From positions 2,988,001 to 3,052,000 of the forward strand of contig JBAJFE010000042.1 of the NCBI GenBank assembly GCA_037903355.1: a DNA stretch of 64,000 nt. The letters run 5' to 3'. Within the stretch, counting starts at the first letter, position 1. Each line of letters starts with the position of its first letter. The notes under the pieces were generated by a model, which saw only the letters and a program-made list of their open reading frames with translations, was not told the origin of the DNA and ran no database searches. The position numbers were made by a program, and so were the translations under genes. Shown here one piece after another: positions 10,251 to 21,368 of this stretch. The DNA comes from Trichuris trichiura (taxonomy: Eukaryota > Nematoda > Enoplea > Trichinellida > Trichuridae).

Positions 10251-10752
10251 TAATGAAATTATACGGTCCCGTACCAAGAAACTGTCTTCAAAATTCGCTT
10301 AACTAAAATTTCAACAGTGACAGCTGACGGCATCTTGATAACTTTGCGAGCCTAAATGTCTCATTCGGTTTCTTGCTGAATGGGTGGATTTAGATAGGCC
10401 TTCCGAACAGCTGCATTTTTAATTATAGGCTTGAAGTCGATTGGGAAAAGCGGGGATCGTTTCGAAAAATGTGTTCGTCGAGCACGCGCTGAACTTTTGA
10501 TACTCTTGTTTCTTGATTAATGCTACCGTTTTCCAGAATGGTTTGCTTAGGCACATTGGTCACAAGCAAGCTGTATTTTATTCTCACGGAGCAAAAATCT
10601 TGTAATGCATGTCGTCTCTCTTGCAACGAAGCTCTTCAAAAAGGGCCTACGTTCTTTCTGCGTCGATAAACAATCGTTCGAGAAAGAAGCAAGTTTCCGT
10701 GAAGGTTTTCGGAAGCATTTTAAACGCACCTTAAAGACAGCAGTGAAGAATA
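10251..10752. other. Unassigned sequence, no gene seen
   Basis: No gene or family recognised. Confidence 0.4.
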
Positions 10753-10846
10753 CAGTTGAACTTCCGTAAGTTGACTTCCCAAGGGACTGGAGAAAACTGG
10801 ACAACATAGGTAGCCAGTGGGTATAAGGGGCTGGGCTGAATAGATT
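10753..10846 (-). mobile_element. Tigger 3' terminal fragment
   Basis: CAGTTGAACTTCCGTAAG after a TA, followed by 'ggagaaaactggacaacatagg' and 'gtgggtataa', matches the Tigger end at 62568 and the inverted end at 7600-7728. It stops at 10846 where the copia element is inserted, and does not clearly resume on the far side. Confidence 0.75.
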
Positions 10847-11123
10847 TGTTGGGAAATGAGATATTCCAGGCTGGCACGCAGACCGAGCGCGAAGCTAGAA
10901 TATTTTAATAATAAAAGCAGCGCAGCAGAGCAAGCAACTGATCTGAACGGGCACACGCAAAGAGAGTGAGAGAACAGTACAGAAAAAAGAAACGTCATTT
11001 TTATCTGCGTGTGTAATATGTAAATTCCTGTTATGCAGTGACTAATGGCCCGTGCGTAGGCCGTTAACTTCCTCCGCCGTGCGGCACTCTTATTGACGTG
11101 TGTTCGGCGGCTATTTTCCAGCA
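10847..11123 (-). repeat. Copia 3' LTR
   Basis: On the element strand it begins TGCTGGAAAATAGC and ends CATTTCCCAACA. It matches the 5' LTR along its length ('cagtgactaatggcccgtgc', 'ggccgttaacttcc'). A purine run (GAGAAAGGG) lies just 5' of it at about 11124-11132 and is the likely polypurine tract. Confidence 0.88.
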
Positions 11124-11212
11124 CCCTTTCTCGCCGGGCACGTGTCACTGCCTCCTTTCACCTCAATCCTGAAGTCCGAGCTGCTGAGTGAATTTACGGA
11201 AGCGTTCCTTTC

Positions 11213-12442
11213 CTAGCGGGTTTGTGTTAAAATATTCGCTGTCATTTCCTCAGACGGACAGTACTGAATTGTTATGACGCCTTGCTCACGCAAATTGCGA
11301 AGCTGGTGATGGCGGACATCGATGTGTTTCGTTCGTGCGCAGCAACGGTCTGACTCCAATAGTCTAATACTCCCTTGATTATCTTCGTAGACTATTGTGG
11401 GTGCTGTTTGGGGTAGACCCATGTCATCGAGTAGTTGCCATAGCCATAACAACTCTTTGCATGCATGTGACGCTGCAACGTATTCAGCCTCAGTGGAAGA
11501 CAGTGCTACCAATGACTGTTTTTGGCTTGACCAAGCCACCGGACTTTTGCCCAACTTGAATACGTAACCGCTGATAGATTTCCCCTCAGTCTTGTCACCA
11601 GCCCATTCAGCGTCAACATAACATCGCAGCTCCATTTCGTTCCCACTTGAAAGACACAATTTCCGGTCAATGGTAGTAGCCAAATAACGCATGACGCGCT
11701 TTACAGATTTCCATTCGCGTTCTGTAGGTGCCTCAACACATCTGCACAATAACCACACCGCCACGGCGATGTCTCGTCTGGACACTGTTGCCAAGTAAAG
11801 CAAGGAACGGATTGCCCGTCGATACCTTTTATTATTCGGCAGTGCTTGGCTTTTGTCCAACAAGCTATTTCGATAATCTGTTTCCATTGGCGTGGTCGCG
11901 GGTTTTGGCTCTAGCGTTCCATGCTCCTTTAGCATCTCAGCAATCTTGCCTTTCTGACACAACAAGAAGGAACCGTCCTCTTCACGCTTTACCTCAATGC
12001 CAAGATAATGAACAACTTCACCCAAATCCCTGATGTGGAAACGTGCATTGACCTGTTCGCCCATTCTTCTTGTCAGCTTATCCAAGGACCGAGCTACGAG
12101 TAGGTCATCCACGCACAGCAGGACATACGTGGATTCACCACCTTTTTCTTTCCCCGTGAACAGGCATTGATCAGCCTGACTTCGCACAACACCCAACTGT
12201 GATAATGCTTCAGTAGCCTTTCTATTCCAACATCTTGCTGACTGCCTAAGCCCGTAAATGCTTTCCTTCAGAAGGAGCACTTTGTTTTCTTTCTCTGGTT
12301 CGACGAATCCCTGGGGCTGCTCCATATAAAGCTCTTCCTCCAATTTTCCGTTAAAGTAGGCACATTTTACATCTAAATGACGCACGTGGAGTCTCCGTGC
12401 AGCTGCAACTGCAAGCAACACGCGAATCGTGTCGTGTTTCAC
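11213..12442 (-). pseudogene. pol: Copia reverse transcriptase and RNase H
   Basis: A 409-residue open frame. RT motifs visible: HLDVKCAYFNGKLEEELYM (motif A, catalytic Asp), KESIYGLRQSARCW and VLLCVDDLLVA (catalytic DD pair), then HYLGIEV. RNase H follows with YVDAEWAGD, LVALSSTEAEYVAAS (D and E of the active site) and VYEDNQGS, then RTKHIDVRHH. The frame ends in an in-frame stop at 11213. About fifteen more residues of the usual C-terminus are still readable in the next frame to about 11163. The first RT residues lie upstream in the separate frame 12566-12952, so at least one frameshift divides RT. It would otherwise look close to active. Confidence 0.93.
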
Positions 12443-12565
12443 GACTGGAGCAAAAGTTTCGTCGTAATCCTCTCCGTATTTCTACGAGAATCCTCTCGCC
12501 GCCAGTCGAGCCTTGTACGTATGAACACGACCTTGCGAGTCAAGCTTAGCCTTGAACACCCATTT

Positions 12566-12952
12566 TCAACTAATCGGTTTCCTTCCTTGCGGGAGGTCGA
12601 CCAATTCCCAGACCTTATAGTCCTTCAAAGACTTCATCTCCCCTTCTGCAGCTGACATCCATTTTTCCTTCTCTTCTGGAGAGAGGCTGACCATTTCGTC
12701 CCACGAAGATGGCTCCATTTTCCTTGGGACTTGCACTCGGTAGCAGAGTTTCTTTGGTGGGATGCCTTTGTTCGCTCTATGCGAACGTCGTATCAGCTTT
12801 TTCGTTGCTAGGAGTATTAATCCCTCGTCTTCCGATAGATTCCGGTCCTCCTCAACGTCTGATAATACCTGGTTCAGCGAAGCGGCTGGTAACTTTTCCT
12901 CTTCTGGACGGTCCAGATTGGCAAGAACGCCCTCTTTTGGCTGCGCAGTCAT
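12566..12952 (-). pseudogene. pol: Copia integrase-RT linker and start of RT
   Basis: The frame contains the linker and the conserved copia RT entry: SLSPEEKEKWMSAAEGEMKS then LKDYKVWELVDLPQGRKPI. It joins to 11213-12442 only after a frameshift around 12480-12565. Upstream, 12953-13261 is also coding-derived but split between frames. Confidence 0.85.
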
Positions 12953-13261
12953 TAGTTCCCTTTCTAGCTCCCCTTCTGGCTCCGGAGCAGCTATGCATTT
13001 TTCTACTCCCGCTTTTTCAACGATCTTAACGGAACAGCTGACCCAGGTGCGGTTTGTCTTCGGATCTAGAATCCGGTAACCTTTGGTGGCATCATCATAT
13101 CCGATAAGTACTCCTTCTACTGCCTTGTCATCCCATTTCCGTCACCTCTGCTTTGGTACTAAGCAGAAAACCTTTGACCGAAATACCCGGACCGGTGCAA
13201 GTTCCGGTTTCCGACCAAGGAAATGTTCAAAAGGGGTTCTGTCTACGCTTCGACTGGGCAG

Positions 13262-13945
13262 TCAATTCTGCAAGTATGCGGCAGTACGAACCGCTTCACC
13301 CCAGAAGCGGTTGTGAAGACCAGCATCAAGTAGCATACACTTGGCCATCTCCGTTAACGAACGATTCTTGCGTTCAGCCACGCCATTTTCCTGTGGAGTA
13401 TATGGGATGGTAGTCTGATGCTCTATGCCTTCTTCCCTGAAGTACTTCTTCAGTTGTTGTCCGGCGTATTCTCTGCCATTGTCAGTGCGAAACGCGATTG
13501 GTTTTCTGCCGAAACGATTTTTCATCTTCGCCACGTATTCCATTATGGCGCCAGTCGCTTCATCCTTTGATTTGAGAAGTCGCATGACTACAAACCTTGA
13601 ATAGTCGTCGATAAGGGTGAACATGTATCGATTTCCAACTGGCGTTACTGTCGGCATTGGTCCGCACACATCACTATGGATAAGATCCAGCGGCCTAACT
13701 GACCTCTTCATTCCCTTTCGAAATCTCTTCTGAGTTATCTTTCCTTTCACGCAACTTTCGCAGATAACAGACTTGTCGCACATTTTCACATCGATGCCTG
13801 TGGCTGGTCTTTCGGAGAGCAGCCTTTTTATCCCACTTAGATCCCTATGTCCCAGCCGGCGATGCCATCTGTGCAAGCAAGTTGCGCTTGTCGCCACTCT
13901 GGCGGAATCCTCAGCTGCGACAATCCAACTCATACAGGCTTCCAT
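13262..13945 (-). pseudogene. pol: Copia integrase
   Basis: The GAG-pre-integrase zinc finger is seen as HRWHRRLGHRD then CESCVKGK. The catalytic core follows: DLIHSDVCGPM (D), AFRTDNGREYAG (D) and PYTPQENGVAERKNRSL (E). All three acidic residues are present. The frame overlaps the protease frame (13911-14354), and a frame change lies near 13930. Confidence 0.92.
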
Positions 13946-14354
13946 GTCGCACCGCGTACGCTACAACTCTAGAATTCCGCAACAGTGTGCACGTAGCTTC
14001 CTCGAAGATCACGCGGAACCCATGCTGCACTATTTGCCTGACAGATAAGAGATTACCTTGGATCACGGGCACGTACAGCACATTTTTCAGCTGCACTTGC
14101 TGCGTTCTGCCATTCGGCAGCATGCACTGCAGCCATCCGTTGCCTATACCCGCCGTATACACTGAAGTGCTATCAGCCAAGTATATTTGCTGCTTGTAAG
14201 GCCGCAGCGATTTGAAGGTTTTCTTACTGGTCATGTGGCTGGACGCACCTGAGTCCACAAGCCAATGTGCACTGCAGGATTCATAAGCGCGTTTACATAC
14301 TGTGAAAGAAACATGCTTCGCTGCAGCGAAACCTGTCTCACCGCCTACCGACAC
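13911..14354 (-). pseudogene. pol: Copia protease region
   Basis: Retroviral-type aspartic protease with the active site WLVDSGASSHMT, followed by LADSTSVYTAGIGNG and the conserved LKNVLYVPVIQGNLLSV. 147 residues are open. It overlaps the gag zinc-knuckle frame by about 10 bases and runs towards integrase. Confidence 0.9.
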
Positions 14355-15132
14355 TTCTTCGGTTTTTTTTCCTTGAAACCTTCACAGTCAGTCTTTAGAT
14401 GACCTGGCCTTTTGCAAAAGAAGCACTTGCGCTTCTCTTTGTTGTTTGGCCTGTCGCCTTTCCATTGCCTTGGTCTGTTGCTCTTCGCAGACGACATCCG
14501 CAATGCTAACCCGTCGTCCTCGGTACTTCCACAGCTCTCCATACGACGATGGTATTCGTCCAGCATCTTGCCGGTAAATCCACAGAGAGTTCTGACTCGT
14601 CACGTCCTTCCAGGGCTGTGGTCAGTCCTGAGTACGACTCCGGGAGGCTGCATAACAACACCGCAACCAACTCGCCGTCGCTCATTTCCGTGCCCGCTCC
14701 CTTCAGCAGTTCAACCACCTCCAACATAGAATTAATGTGGTCCTGCATTGAGCCTGACGTGAAGCGGATACTGTACAACTTCCGTCTCAAATACAGTTGA
14801 CTACCGAAGCTGGACCTCGCGTGCTGCTTTCGAAGCTTTTCCTACATGTCAAATGCTGTTTTGCAATTTGCAATGTGCAGGAGCTGGCCATCTTCAACCG
14901 ATAGCGTAATCAAAGTTATTGCCTTGTTGTTCTGCTTCATCCAAGCGGTTGTACGGACTTCAGGCTTAGGTGCGCTAACAACGTCCCATAGATCGTCCCG
15001 GACGAGCATAGCCCTCACTTTCGTTTTCCAGTACATATAATTTCCACTGTTCAACAAACTGATGGTGTCCTTCCCGACTGCCACACTCATTGTCAGAGTG
15101 AGGGGAAAGAAAAAACTATACTCCACGAACAA
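14345..15132 (-). pseudogene. gag: Copia gag with CCHC zinc knuckle
   Basis: Three overlapping open pieces. 14842-15132 has the N-terminal LNSGNYMYWKTKVRAMLVRD typical of copia gag. 14506-14790 has the middle (LEVVELLKGAGTEMSDGELV, LCSLPESYSGL). 14345-14566 has the knuckle CFFCKRPGHLKTDC. At least two frameshifts separate them. Family knowledge: gag forms the cytoplasmic particle in which reverse transcription takes place. Confidence 0.88.
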
Positions 15133-15159
15133 CCGTCAGCGTTAAAGCGCAGAGGAAGC

Positions 15160-15176
15160 GTGCAGGGCCCATAACC
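15160..15176 (-). other. Copia primer binding site, internal initiator-tRNA type
   Basis: Directly after the 5' LTR the element strand reads GGTTATGGGCCCTGC. Copia-type elements are known to prime from an internal half of initiator methionine tRNA, and their sites contain GGTTATGGGCCC. Position and sequence both fit. Confidence 0.75.
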
Positions 15177-15461
15177 TGTTGGAAAAATGACACGTGTTCC
15201 AGTCTGGCACGCAGAGCAAGTGCGAAGCAAAGATAGATAGTTTAATGATGAAAAACAGCGGAGCAGAGAAAGCAGCTTATCAGAACGGGCACAAGCGAAG
15301 AGAATGAGAGAACAGTACAGAAAGGAGAAACGCCGTTCTTATCTGCATGTGTACTATGTAAATTCCTGCTATGCAGTGACTAATGGCCCGTGCGTAGGCC
15401 GTTAACTTCCTGCGCCGTGAGTCACTCTTACTGACGTGTGTTCGGCAGCTATTTCCCAACA
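15177..15461 (-). repeat. Copia 5' LTR
   Basis: Element-strand start TGTTGGGAAATAGCTGCC and end CATTTTTCCAACA, with 5-bp inverted tips. Right flank AGATT is the target duplication. Confidence 0.9.
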
Positions 15462-15645
15462 AGATTGAAGTGAAACTTGAAGACAGGATGTTTCTTAACG
15501 GGGCGATGGATTTTCATATTGGCAATACAGTTGATTGTATGGCCAGTTGATGGAATCTGAAATTAAACCGAAGCAAACGCCCTACCAACGGATGGATGAG
15601 CAATTATTAGGGAAAAATTCAGAACAATACACTTAGTGTTTCGTA

Positions 15646-15676
15646 GCTTTCAGGACTAACGTTGTCCCGTCGTCAG
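15646..15676 (-). ncRNA. Hammerhead-ribozyme-like core
   Basis: On the minus strand CTGACGA, GGGAC...GTCCT helix II, then GAAAGC. Helix II differs from the neighbouring copy by paired changes. Confidence 0.55.
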
Positions 15677-15730
15677 CGATAGTGGTAATGTAATGTCAGT
15701 GTCAAGAATGTCTCTCTCTCCTCCATCTCA

Positions 15731-15760
15731 CTGACGACGGAACTAGAGCGTTCCGAAAGC
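15731..15760 (+). ncRNA. Hammerhead-ribozyme-like core
   Basis: CTGACGA, GGAAC...GTTCC helix II, then GAAAGC. Confidence 0.6.
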
Positions 15761-15860
15761 TTTGAAATTAAAAAGTTGAGTGTACTGATTCTGTACAGTT
15801 TTTCTTAATAACCGTTTGTTCATCCGTTGGTAGAGCAGTTGTTTCGTTCGATTACAGAGA

Positions 15861-16254
15861 CCAGCACAGACAAAATAAACGGGAAGAGCCGTAGATGACT
15901 TTCCAAACATGAAACATCAGGCCTTTACGAAGCACTCAATATTCAAAAATTAGGCTACTTGTGCGAAACGGACAGTCATTTGGCGAAAACGGCTATAAGG
16001 GCAGCAAACAACCAGCCAACGGTCCTTCCGGTATACGCTAACATAGGCACAGTCCAGCCACGGCTTTGGCGAGCTAATCTGGACCAATAAATTGGCTGCA
16101 ACAATTCACCTCGTGACGTAGGCTTCCACAAATAAACGGAAATATGCAACATAGTGGTCAATATTGATATCGGACAGAGCTTATCATATGTACGTTAATA
16201 CGCCGCGGGAGGACCGTTAGTCTAATTGCAGGATATGCAAAAAAATAGAATCGT
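15861..16254. other. Unassigned sequence, no gene seen
   Basis: No gene or recognised repeat. Confidence 0.4.
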
Positions 16255-16412
16255 GTTATGTGAAGGTAGGGCTACCAGTTATCTGAAAGTAGGACTACCA
16301 CCGCATTATACGAGAACAGACCGTATATAAGAAGTGTTGTAAATTTGTATGCGCAGCACTCAGAGTTCGGTTAGGAGCTCTATTTTACTGTCAGCACACG
16401 CCTAACCAACAA
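16255..16412 (+). repeat. Possible solo LTR or promoter fragment
   Basis: A TG...CA-bounded stretch (TGTTATGTGAAGG to CCTAACCAACA) with a TATA-like GTATATAAG at about 16323, as in many LTRs. No second copy exists in the window and no target duplication was found, so this is a weak call. Confidence 0.25.
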
Positions 16413-16625
16413 GCACGGGGATTCAGCGAAAGCGTAACCTAGCGAGCGGAAAGAAGCACTAGAACCAACGCATCAACGGCGAGTAAGAAGAAGACGCAAG
16501 TGCTGAGCACTTGCCTTGCGTTACAACCAGCAAGACTCATCCGCAGAGTCATAGCCTATTCTTTTCTAACAGAGAGCAATACGGGAGTCATTATCACTGT
16601 GTTCAACGGTTGTGCGGTTGTCCAA

Positions 16626-16830
16626 ATGTATAAAAGGAAGCACACTACGCTCACGATAGAGAAGAAGGTGGAGATAAAGCACTGAAGAAGGGAGTGACCG
16701 GCCAGTCCCTTAGCGAAAGTTACGGCGTTGGCAGGTCAACGATTTGTGACATAGGAAAAAACGCTGCTCGGATACTGAAATATTCAAAGAAGCAGCGAGA
16801 GGAAGGCGGTAGTTCAGAACGGAAGAGTAT
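16626..16830 (+). pseudogene. Tigger/CENP-B-type transposase N-terminus
   Basis: The frame starts MYKRKHTTLTIEKKVEI and, after a one-base shift near 16678, continues KKGVTGQSLSESYGVGRSTI then CDIGKNAARILKYSKKQREE. This is the helix-turn-helix DNA-binding start of Tigger/Jerky-like transposases. Nothing of the CENP-B domain or DDE core follows. It belongs to a different Tigger subfamily from copies A-C. Confidence 0.8.
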
Positions 16831-17181
16831 TAGGGGGTAGGAGGAAGGATGGACACAGGCGCGCAACCCAGGAAACAAAGGTTACAGTGGCCCAGAAATC
16901 GCGCTGTGGTCGTTCGCTAACACAGTTTCTTTTCGAGCAAACAGAACTAGCTAGCAACTGCGTATATGATAAAATATGTTCACGGAAGCAACTTCCCATG
17001 CCGCTTCGCGGTACAGCGTCCACGCCATATAAGAAACTCGTTTCCGCTGGTCAGTCGTTTTCCTTAATCAGACGGACTTTGCTGCCCTCGTTAAGCTGCT
17101 CACCGCTTGCAGAGACTGACGACGCGTTGTGGACGCCAGGAAAATGCATCTAAAATTTCATTACCTGCTTTTCTGTGGCTA

Positions 17182-17266
17182 CAGTAAGCCTCCTGCATAA
17201 TCCGAATTCTTCTATAATCCGAACTACCCCCCGCCCGGACGTGTTCGGATTAGGGAGGTTTTACTG
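17182..17266. mobile_element. 85-bp Tigger-type mini-MITE with TA target duplication
   Basis: CAGTAAGCCTCCTGCATAATCC at the left and GGATTAGGGAGGTTTTACTG at the right, each flanked by TA (17180-17181 and 17267-17268). Nearly the whole element is terminal inverted repeat. Confidence 0.7.
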
Positions 17267-18914
17267 TATCTGTACGCAATTTTTTCTGTTGCACAGCATC
17301 TGTTGGAGGTCTACTAAATGGCGAGATGCATAAAAATAACGCCATTGTAAAATCATGCATAAGGATTTTCAGGGGTTAAAATGCTTCCTGAACAAAGTGC
17401 CAATTCTAGTATAATGCTTGTTCTTACCACAAACATAAGCCGTGAGGACTGCCTCCGCGCTAGCTATCCGGTCCTGCCTCTCTGGGCATTTTTCAGCAGC
17501 AAACACCTCACCTGCGCTAGCGTGCGCCCGACCTCCTCTTCCTTCAGCTTTTGTATCATTTCTGTCTCATTGTCACTTTGCTCCTCTACGTCGTCTCCTG
17601 CCCTTCTTGCTTTCACGCTCATTCCTGCTTTGGCTAGTATAGATTGGAAGATTGCTTGCTGGTCAGGTTCAGTAGAAGTGGCCAATTCATCATCCATTGA
17701 AACGAAATCTTCGAAGTTTACTCCTTCAATCTCTATTTCGGGAGTGGGACTATCAGGCCGGAGCTCGACATGATCCTCTTCGTCTCTGACGAATCCAGCT
17801 CTCCCGAAGCAGTTCCTTATTGCCTTCAGTTTAACCTTATTCCAGGAAGAACTGATCCCAGGTACGGCGCCCAAAGCATTAATGGACGCAGCAATTGAAG
17901 TTGCTCCCACAGACGTGCTAGTGACTTCTGCTTTGCTAACGACCCATTGCAGAAGCCGGGTCCCGTATTTTGCTTTAAATGTCTTGATTACTCATTGATC
18001 TCGAGGCTAGGGTTTTGAGGAAGTGTTTGGAAGCAAGAATTTCGATGTGACGTTTGTGAGGTGCCTCACGCGAAGATAGCTAGGACGGTTGTCTACTACC
18101 AATAAGATAGAACGTTTCATTCGCTTCATCTGTCGGTCGACACTTCTTACCCACTCCTCGAATATGATGGCTGTCATCCAGGCGCATTTATTTGACCTCC
18201 AAGTGACAGGGAAGTCGTCAAGCTTTGAATTCCTAAATGCGTGGGGTTTCGCTGATTTACCAATGACCAATGGTTCCAACTTCTCCTCATATGCGTTAGC
18301 GCAAAGAAGAACAGTGAAGAATTCTTTGGAGAGCTTCCCGCTTTTGCGTTTGTCGCCTTTTAGTACAAGGCTTCTATCAGGCATAGCCTTCAGGAACAAG
18401 CCGCATTCATCAGCATTGAAAATGTCTTCTTTCTTGAAGCCACTGGAGAAATAACGAAACTTCGCGATGAAGTCTTCCAAGACATCGACAGGAACTTCGT
18501 TAGATTCACCGCATAAGATTTTCTGAGAAATCATATGACGGAGCTTGAACTTTTCGAGGCAACCGTTAGATGCTCAGAAACCTGCCAACCCTAATTCCAC
18601 GGCAAATCTTCTAGAAAGTTTCTGGATCATTGGGCCACAGATCCGTGCATTAGCTGCTCTCATTTGCTTAAACCAACTTAACGCTCCTTCACTGACTTGG
18701 CCGAATGAGGTTCTCCTCCTTTTTTGCTGCGCGTCTCCGCTTTCCTTCTCATATCTTTCCAAGTACTCACGTTTACGTCTCTGATGTTGCTAAGGGTAGT
18801 CCTGCTGACATGAAACCGTTCCACTGTCTTCCTTTGACTTTTGGTTTCGAGAAAGTGGATAAGATCCACTTTTTCCTTCAGCGCCAACTCTTTCGATTCT
18901 TTCCGTTCGGCCAT
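17267..18914 (-). pseudogene. Tigger/pogo transposase (copy B, near full length but broken)
   Basis: Read on the minus strand: MAERKESKELALKEKVDLIH (start at 18914) with the DNA-binding helix-turn-helix (RFHVSRTTLSNIR), a CENP-B-type segment (LSWFKQMRAANARICGPMIQ), then the DDE core in 18007-18534 with IFNADECGLFLKAM (first Asp), SILLVVDNRPSY (second Asp) and LDQGVIKTFKAKY (third Asp), and the acidic tail (17464-17910). There are frame breaks near 18540-18580 and 18005. The usual DNA.GH after the second Asp reads DNRPS. The 3' UTR matches copies A and C up to 17267, where the mini-MITE and foreign sequence replace the expected end. Confidence 0.88.
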
Positions 18915-19339
18915 AGCGCAAACTGTAATCAGCTTGGTAGCTACTTCTGCGTAAAGCGGAATTTCTTTACTCGCGAAGACACGCCAAGGCCACTTCCCGC
19001 TCCGGTACAGCAAAGCGAATGAATCGAGTTGAGCTCGGTGCGAACGAATACATGTAGGCTTGGTTCGTCGTCTTTCGCGCCATGGGAAAATGCTGTCGAC
19101 GCGTAGTTGAGAGGTTATGTAAACTAGGAAACGCGCGAGCTGCGCTGGCAAACATGCAAAAAGCATTGTCAATGCGATGGAACCGGTTCTGGTATTAGGA
19201 ATTTCCAATGCACGGTAATGAAAAACTTCGCTATGTTGAGTAAAAGATAGCACATTCAAGCACTGACGGTTAACAGCTCTTAGCGACTGAAACAGAGCAA
19301 ACCGAAAAGATCTTGTCTGGAATCTTCCTGACGGAAGTG

Positions 19340-19730
19340 GAGACGGAAATATCAAAGGGTAATGCGCGACTATACTGCGGATTAGCGGAACAACGGGAGG
19401 GACGTTTTACTGCGGGTAGCTGAACACATCCCGAGCAATTGGAACGAGGAGCACAATGGAGCATAAGTGGCGCATGCAAGAGCTGCGGTTACTGACCCGC
19501 GGATTACCTGCCGAGGACGTCCGTTACTGACCCTCTGACCCCTGCAAAGGATTTAAAGTGGGGGAATGAAACAGCTACGCGTAGATTGCTGGCACGGAGA
19601 GCAGAATGGAGCAACAGTGGTGCATGCTCGAATTGCGATTACCGATTCGCGGAAAACACTGAAGGTCAACGGACCGATCCGCGAGGCGTCTTGGTAAACA
19701 GTGTAGAGCTCATTCTGCGTTATGTCTATG
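19340..19730. repeat. Interspersed repeat shared with 20757-21012 and 22262-22460
   Basis: The block 'caacgggagggacgt.ttactgcgggta' followed by 'ggattacctgccgagga' appears in both the 19.4-kb and 20.8-kb copies. The second part (19545-19720, 'gctcattctgc') also occurs before the Merlin frame at 22300-22450. Probably a MITE family or Merlin-associated flank. No clean ends were found. Confidence 0.55.
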
Positions 19731-19731
19731 C

Positions 19732-20280
19732 CAGGGGTGGGAAAACTTTTCGGTGCCGCCGGCCGTTTAGACGTATATAAGACCGTTCGCGGGCCGTATA
19801 GCATACTTAAACGAAAAACAGCCTGCTTTATTTGCACGTATGTTTACTAAGTCACCCCTAATGGGATTCTTGGAACTGCTTTCCCCTGGCGAGGAAACTC
19901 TGAGATAAAAGGCAGAATTTTGAGACAATTCTGCAACCCAGTTGTCAAAAACATAATCGCAACTACAGAGAATGAAATAACCTTTTTGTACTTCGAAGAC
20001 GTAAAGGACTGGTGGCCGGCGCAAACCGACGAGAACAATAGCGAGAGAAGGCGAGAACGATGCCAGTGACTACTGAGAGCAAAAAAAGCAGAAGTGCTCT
20101 AGGAAGCCGGAAAGTCGTTATCTCGAACAAAGCAATGGTCCACGCTACTTATGCGCGCACACACACTATAGTGGCGACTACAGCTAGTCACCGAGGACTA
20201 ACAATGTCGGTTTGTGGACAGAGAGCTGTCAGCAACGCAGTCTTCTGAGCCAGCTTGCTGCTCTCTGCTTGTTACGCAAG
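19732..20280 (+). mobile_element. hAT-like non-autonomous element (CAGGGGTGGG end)
   Basis: Begins CAGGGGTGGGAAAACTTTTCGG and is the inverted partner of 1-430. It continues past the part visible at the window start. Short related stretches lie at 29460-29740. No transposase could be read. The right end is not defined. Confidence 0.6.
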
Positions 20281-20339
20281 ATTTATCTTTTTATTAGGAT
20301 TCACATACAATATGTTTATCTCATTATGAAAAATAACCT

Positions 20340-20756
20340 CCCACAATCACATTTCACTGAGTCTCGCATTCACCTGCGGTTGCCCCAGCGCGTGGGCGGA
20401 AAATGGTTTTGCAGGCCGGACGTTCCCTGCCCCTTGTCTATGCCAAAGACACCGTGGACGCACAGCCGCCCCAGCGTCAGCGAAATGCAGGTTCCTTTCT
20501 GGCAAGCTTGCCCTTAATTTGCTGTCTTCATTGGAGAGCATGCCGATCACCTTTTTTTGCCCTTGTCCAAGTCTAAGCCAAGGCACACACCTAATGTTTA
20601 CGCTTAGGCCTAGACTAGGGCAGGACAGGATGGCCGACAAACCAAAAGTACGACGCCGGGGTGGAACGGTGAAAGACAGCGTTCGAGCAGCATATGTTCC
20701 ATTGTTCTCTTAGAAACAATTATCCCGCTTAAACCTTGACAACATTCTTCCCCCAG
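20340..20756. repeat. Degenerate MITE-family sequence
   Basis: It contains the CCTAAGC/TTAGGC-like motif ('cgcttaggcctagactaggg') that marks MITE copies 1-3. Otherwise it is too diverged to delimit. No gene. Confidence 0.35.
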
Positions 20757-21012
20757 GAGTAGTGACGGCAATATCAAAACATAATCCGCGACTCTATTGC
20801 GCAATGAAGTGTTTAAGCGTAACAACGGGAGGGACGTCTTACTGCGGGTAACTGAACGCATGCCGACTGTTTGGCACGGGTATCACAATGGAGCAACAGT
20901 GGCACATGCGGCAGTTGTGGTTATTGGCCTAACGGATTACCTGCCGAGGAATTCCGTAACACTGTGTTGGGAAGTGTCACTGATGCGATTACTGACCCTT
21001 GCGAAAGACAGG
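20757..21012. repeat. Interspersed repeat, second copy of 19340-19550
   Basis: Collinear with 19340-19550 through the 'caacgggagggacgtcttactgcggg' and 'ggattacctgccgagg' blocks. Non-coding. Confidence 0.6.
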
Positions 21013-21165
21013 ATGTCTTTTAACAGGCTTGAATAGTTTCATAGTAGATCTTCAGATTCACGAGTTTGGCCTGTTGGATGTATCTGTAAGTAAACTTCAA
21101 AATGCCCTACCAACGAATGGATGAGCAAATTGTTAGAAAAATTACAGAACAAATCGAATACCGTA

Positions 21166-21196
21166 CGTTTCGGAACTGCTCGTGTTCCGTCGTCAG
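21166..21196 (-). ncRNA. Hammerhead-ribozyme-like core
   Basis: Minus strand CTGACGA, GGAAC...GTTCC helix II, GAAACG. The last two bases differ from the common GAAAGC. Confidence 0.5.
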
Positions 21197-21368
21197 CAAT
21201 GTTGGGGTGGGAGAGCAGTTCCGAAACGTACGGTATTCGATTTGTTCTGTAATTTTGCTAACAATTTGCTCTTGAAAATGTGGTTTCTTGGTACGGGAGC
21301 GTATGTTTTCATAATGTAAAAGTTTTATTACGGAAGTATTCCCGTTTAATGTGCTAAATAACTCCGGA

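Larger units (their letters stand above)
10847..15461 (-). mobile_element. Complete, mutated Ty1/copia LTR retrotransposon
   Basis: About 4.6 kb with two LTRs in direct orientation (10847-11123 and 15177-15461), a primer site next to the 5' LTR, a gag-pol region in copia order (gag, protease, integrase, RT, RNase H) and a perfect 5-bp target duplication AGATT (10842-10846 and 15462-15466). The LTRs are about 85 percent alike by eye, so it is an old insertion. Several frameshifts and stops break the polyprotein. It sits in a Tigger 3'-end fragment. Confidence 0.93.
15575..15860. mobile_element. Penelope-like terminal repeats in inverted arrangement
   Basis: The left arm contains 'ctaccaacggatggatgagcaattattag'-type sequence, and the right arm contains its complement near 15805-15840. 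Each arm carries a hammerhead-like core pointing outwards (15646-15676 minus, 15731-15760 plus). No coding sequence remains between them. Confidence 0.75.
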
